From: Ostreococcus lucimarinus CCE9901
Taxonomy: Eukaryota; Chlorophyta; Mamiellophyceae; Mamiellales; Bathycoccaceae
Length of the DNA stretch: 64,000 bases
Direction: 5' to 3'
Assembly: GCF_000092065.1 (NCBI RefSeq)
Contig: NC_009369.1
Coordinates: forward strand, 124,001 to 188,000
The translations under genes and the position numbers were made by a program. The notes beneath the pieces are model-generated. The model was not told where the DNA came from and searched no databases. It saw only the letters and a program-made list of their open reading frames with translations. This document shows, one piece after another, positions 61,351 through 64,000 of the stretch. Every line of letters begins with the position of its first letter. Position 1 is the stretch's first letter.

Positions 61351-64000
61351 TTAAAGGATGCCGTTCAGAATGCGTTGGTAAAAGTCGTACTGACGCGTGC
61401 TCCAGGCGTCGATGGAGTCTGAAATCATGCCCAGTACCGTTTCCACACACTGTTCTTCGCTTAAAGCGAGGTTGAAGCGTCTTCGGAGTTGCTTGATGAC
61501 CTTCGGTCCGGCGTTGAAGCACGGACAACCGCTGGCGCCCATCATTTCGACGAGCAATACGATGCGCTCGGCGTGTTCGCGAACGGCGAGGTAGCCCTGG
61601 ATGCACAGAGCCTTGTACGCGTCGAACGCGTCCGAACGGCTGCCTTCAACATCGCTGTCCATGACTTCCAAGTATTCTTTCGTGAGCTTGAACGGGCTCG
61701 ATTCAAAGTTTATGCCGCCGGGAGACGTGGAGAGCATGAAATTGAAGTCGATGTGTATCAAGTGTCCATCGTCGTGCAGCAAAATATTGCCGTTGTGACG
61801 ATCCTTTACTTGCAACAAGTAGGTAAGGATGGAATATCCCGCCAGTGATTCGACGAAGTTATTCTGCGCCTTGCGGAATTCTGGCGTACCAACACCAAAC
61901 TTTCGCTCAAAGTGTTCGCGCAGCGTCGTGCCGCGTTGCGATCGCGACTTCAACGCGTGCACGCTCGGCGCATCCGTCACCGCTTCAATCAACGCACTGT
62001 GCGTGTTCGTGGTCAAGATGTCAAAGTCTCGAATCCAGCATCGAACACCGGCGGTGCGATAGATTTCTGCAAACGTACGAACGAGTTGCAGCGCCAGTAA
62101 TTCTTGCCTGCAATTATCGCCGGCCTTTATGATGATGGGCTTTAGCCCCCATCCAGGCAGATTTCCATACGGTGATGAGTGTCGAATACGCTCGCGCTTG
62201 TCAGCCCACAATTCGCCCAATCCACCCGCGCTGCGCTTGTGCGGGGAAGATGTGAGCGCTGCGCCCACTCCAGTCGCCGTGGGAAGCGAAGTGACGTCAA
62301 AGGCGTCCTTCTCCGGAGCCCACGATGTGCGGTTCACCTGAGCTGCCATCTCAATCAAACCAATTTCTGATGGTTTACGTTGGTGCGGTGATTGCGTAAT
62401 GTCCATGTGACCTTGCGTGGCGACGACGTGCATGACGACGCTTTCGCTGTGCTCATCCGCCGTGAGGACGACATTGACGAGCTCGTCCGCGAGAGAGTCC
62501 TCTGTGCTAAATGAATCAGTCCCCGCACCGTCTATCGTCGGTAAGTCCCCGTAAGCTTTGTCTAGCGATCTACGAATACGTTCGCGCGAGTTGATCGTGA
62601 AATCATCTCCCACAGGATAGAAATCTTCAACGGTTGGAAGGCCCGAAGACTCGGCAGACGATGTAGCGTTGTGCATCTCTTCTTGCGTCGGATTGGAGCT
62701 CACGACTTCTAAACAGACGAGGTACGGCGCCTTCTCGCGACTATTCAACAGCACAGCCTCTTCCCACGGTACGCGAATCACTCGCTCCATCTCGCCGTGG
62801 CCCATCGGAAACAAGATTCCGGTACCCTTGTCGGTGTGGCGAAAGCGCTTGTTCATCTGCGCCAACTCTCGACGCAAGATACTTTGACGATTTTCGAGCG
62901 GAAACACCTTCGACAGCTTCAACGAAAGCTCGCACAAGTCATCCGTGAGCTTCATCGTCGCGTCGAACGTTTTCCTTCGAAGATTCAACGCCTTGGCTCC
63001 ATCCTCAGCCGGTAACCCCTTCGTTCCGCACACGCCAAAGAGCGACGACAATCCACCCGAGGGTGATCGTAATCCCGCATCTTTCGTCTTGCCCGGTGAC
63101 TTCTCTTTGTCTTTGTGATGATCTCTATTCTTCTTGCCCGAGTCTTTTCGCGAACCGGAGGGAGAAGACCGAAAGGAGAGCGCTCGCGAGACGCCGGCGA
63201 GGAAACCTCCCGCGGCGGGCGGCGACTCCACCCTCTTCCCATCGAAGCCATCGCTCGATCTTCGCCCCGGCGACTTCGCCATGCCGAATATTCGTCTCGG
63301 TGGCGTCACGGGTTCCGGAGTTGACTCCGCGGGCGCTCCCGTCCGCCCGTTCCTCGGCGGACTTCCTCCTCGCTCCGTCGTCGCCGTCGCCGCCTCCGTC
63401 CCCGCGCTCTCCCCTCCCATCGGCACCCGCTCCTCAAACGGCGCCGGCCACGTCCCATTCTTCACCGCTTCCCTCGCGCACTCGTCCCTAAAATCCAACA
63501 CCGCCTTGGACTCCGCGCTGTCCCCCGCCGCCGCCGCCAGCAACCAGCATATCTTTGTCGCCAGCCGCAGCGATCGTCGACTCGTCATCACCATCATCCT
63601 CTCAAAGCTCGCCAGGTGTCCCGCGTCGCTCCCGCGCTCGTTCGTCTTATTTTCCACCGCGTGCACCCACATCGTGACCATCTGGCTCAGGTACCGCTCC
63701 AGCGCCTCGTCCGACGTCTCTCGATACAGTCTCGCGCACAGGTAGTCGCTCACCCCCGCGTGTTCGCGTCGCTCCCACAGGTTCGACACCGCGATCCACG
63801 CGTCGAATCGCTCGAGGTGTTGAAAGTAATCCAGCAGCACGCGCGCCCGCTCGCGCTCGCGCGCGATCGCGCTCGCGTCGTCGCGCGAGGTCGTCGAGAC
63901 GCGCGCGCCCGAGTCCCCATCGCGCGCGACGCCGACGCGCGCGTCGTCGTCGTCGCGCGCGCGCGCGAGGGCGTCCGCGCGCGCCGCGCCGCGCGTCTCG
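61351..64000 (-). CDS. PI4KB: Phosphatidylinositol 4-kinase beta (type III), 5' end beyond window
   Basis: The frame stays open from 64000 to the stop at 61351, about 883 residues, so the start lies outside. The N-terminal part contains the lipid kinase unique helical domain (LLDYFQHLERFDAWIAVSNL, YLSQMVTMWVHAVENKTNER). A Ser-rich disordered stretch with RMEXK-type basic patches follows, then the kinase core: KAGDNCRQELLALQLVRTF, YSILTYLLQVKDRHNGNILL and the metal loop HIDFNFMLSTSPGG, where the usual DFG reads DFN. It ends with an alpha-helical PI-kinase tail (SEEQCVETVLGMISDSIDAW). It makes PI4P at the Golgi. The residues D and N of DRHNGN are intact. Confidence 0.9.
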   Translation of the reverse strand, partial: ETRGAARADALARARDDDDARVGVARDGDSGARVSTTSRDDASAIARERERARVLLDYFQHLERFDAWIAVSNLWERREHAGVSDYLCARLYRETSDEALERYLSQMVTMWVHAVENKTNERGSDAGHLASFERMMVMTSRRSLRLATKICWLLAAAAGDSAESKAVLDFRDECAREAVKNGTWPAPFEERVPMGGESAGTEAATATTERGGSPPRNGRTGAPAESTPEPVTPPRRIFGMAKSPGRRSSDGFDGKRVESPPAAGGFLAGVSRALSFRSSPSGSRKDSGKKNRDHHKDKEKSPGKTKDAGLRSPSGGLSSLFGVCGTKGLPAEDGAKALNLRRKTFDATMKLTDDLCELSLKLSKVFPLENRQSILRRELAQMNKRFRHTDKGTGILFPMGHGEMERVIRVPWEEAVLLNSREKAPYLVCLEVVSSNPTQEEMHNATSSAESSGLPTVEDFYPVGDDFTINSRERIRRSLDKAYGDLPTIDGAGTDSFSTEDSLADELVNVVLTADEHSESVVMHVVATQGHMDITQSPHQRKPSEIGLIEMAAQVNRTSWAPEKDAFDVTSLPTATGVGAALTSSPHKRSAGGLGELWADKRERIRHSSPYGNLPGWGLKPIIIKAGDNCRQELLALQLVRTFAEIYRTAGVRCWIRDFDILTTNTHSALIEAVTDAPSVHALKSRSQRGTTLREHFERKFGVGTPEFRKAQNNFVESLAGYSILTYLLQVKDRHNGNILLHDDGHLIHIDFNFMLSTSPGGINFESSPFKLTKEYLEVMDSDVEGSRSDAFDAYKALCIQGYLAVREHAERIVLLVEMMGASGCPCFNAGPKVIKQLRRRFNLALSEEQCVETVLGMISDSIDAWSTRQYDFYQRILNGIL

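Overview
This window looks like nuclear DNA of a picoeukaryotic green alga of the Mamiellophyceae, most like Ostreococcus. The reasons are very high gene density on both strands, short intergenic gaps (often under 150 bp), high GC, mostly intronless genes, arginine/alanine-rich targeting peptides, and clearly eukaryotic and plant-lineage gene content (NMD3, ORC3, RTEL1, EPL1, U2AF35, a NOT-box protein, RPL4, histone H2A.X, a Ycf21-like chorismate lyase, a chlorophyllase-like hydrolase, a plant-type PRPP synthetase). The species call is inference from gene style, not from a database match.

Layout. 1-10.1 kb: 5' part of an unknown gene, RluA-type pseudouridine synthase, NMD3, an acidic-tailed unknown protein, a degenerate KdsB-like protein divergent from a GH47 mannosidase, and a MAP2K-like kinase. 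10.1-25.5 kb: chromatin, replication and RNA genes (H2A.X, ORC3, small unknown gene, R2R3-MYB, ABCF ATPase, PPAT, Ycf21-like, NOC4, U2AF35, EPL1). 25.7-32.5 kb: RTEL1, a NOT-box protein, an Rdx-like small protein and a class IV-like HDAC. 32.5-34.8 kb: a tandem pair of ankyrin-like repeat genes. 34.8-45.3 kb: acidic TPR-like protein, organellar HSP20, GMP synthetase, membrane protein, tRNA-Lys with intron, phosphoacetylglucosamine mutase, small coiled-coil protein, RPL4. 45.5-64 kb: two large unknown proteins, an ABC1 kinase, PRPP synthetase, DnaJ protein, unknown membrane protein, chlorophyllase-like hydrolase, DPH5, a CX3C small protein and a partial PI4K-beta.

Six introns in five genes could be placed by reading frame and protein continuity (H2A 1, MYB 1, NOT 1, HSP20 1, RPL4 2). 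All six carry the exact heptamer ACTGACG 24-38 nt before the 3' splice site. Many genes form divergent pairs over gaps of 55-200 bp, so most promoters are probably bidirectional. Several of these gaps hold inverted repeats; the most striking is a 54-bp near-perfect palindrome between ORC3 and a small unknown gene. Several genes serve related work: ribosome biogenesis and translation (pseudouridine synthase, NMD3, NOC4, RPL4, DPH5, ABCF), nucleotide and cofactor supply (GMPS, PRS, PPAT) and glycan synthesis (KdsB-like, GH47, AGM1). No transposon, CRISPR or virus was seen.
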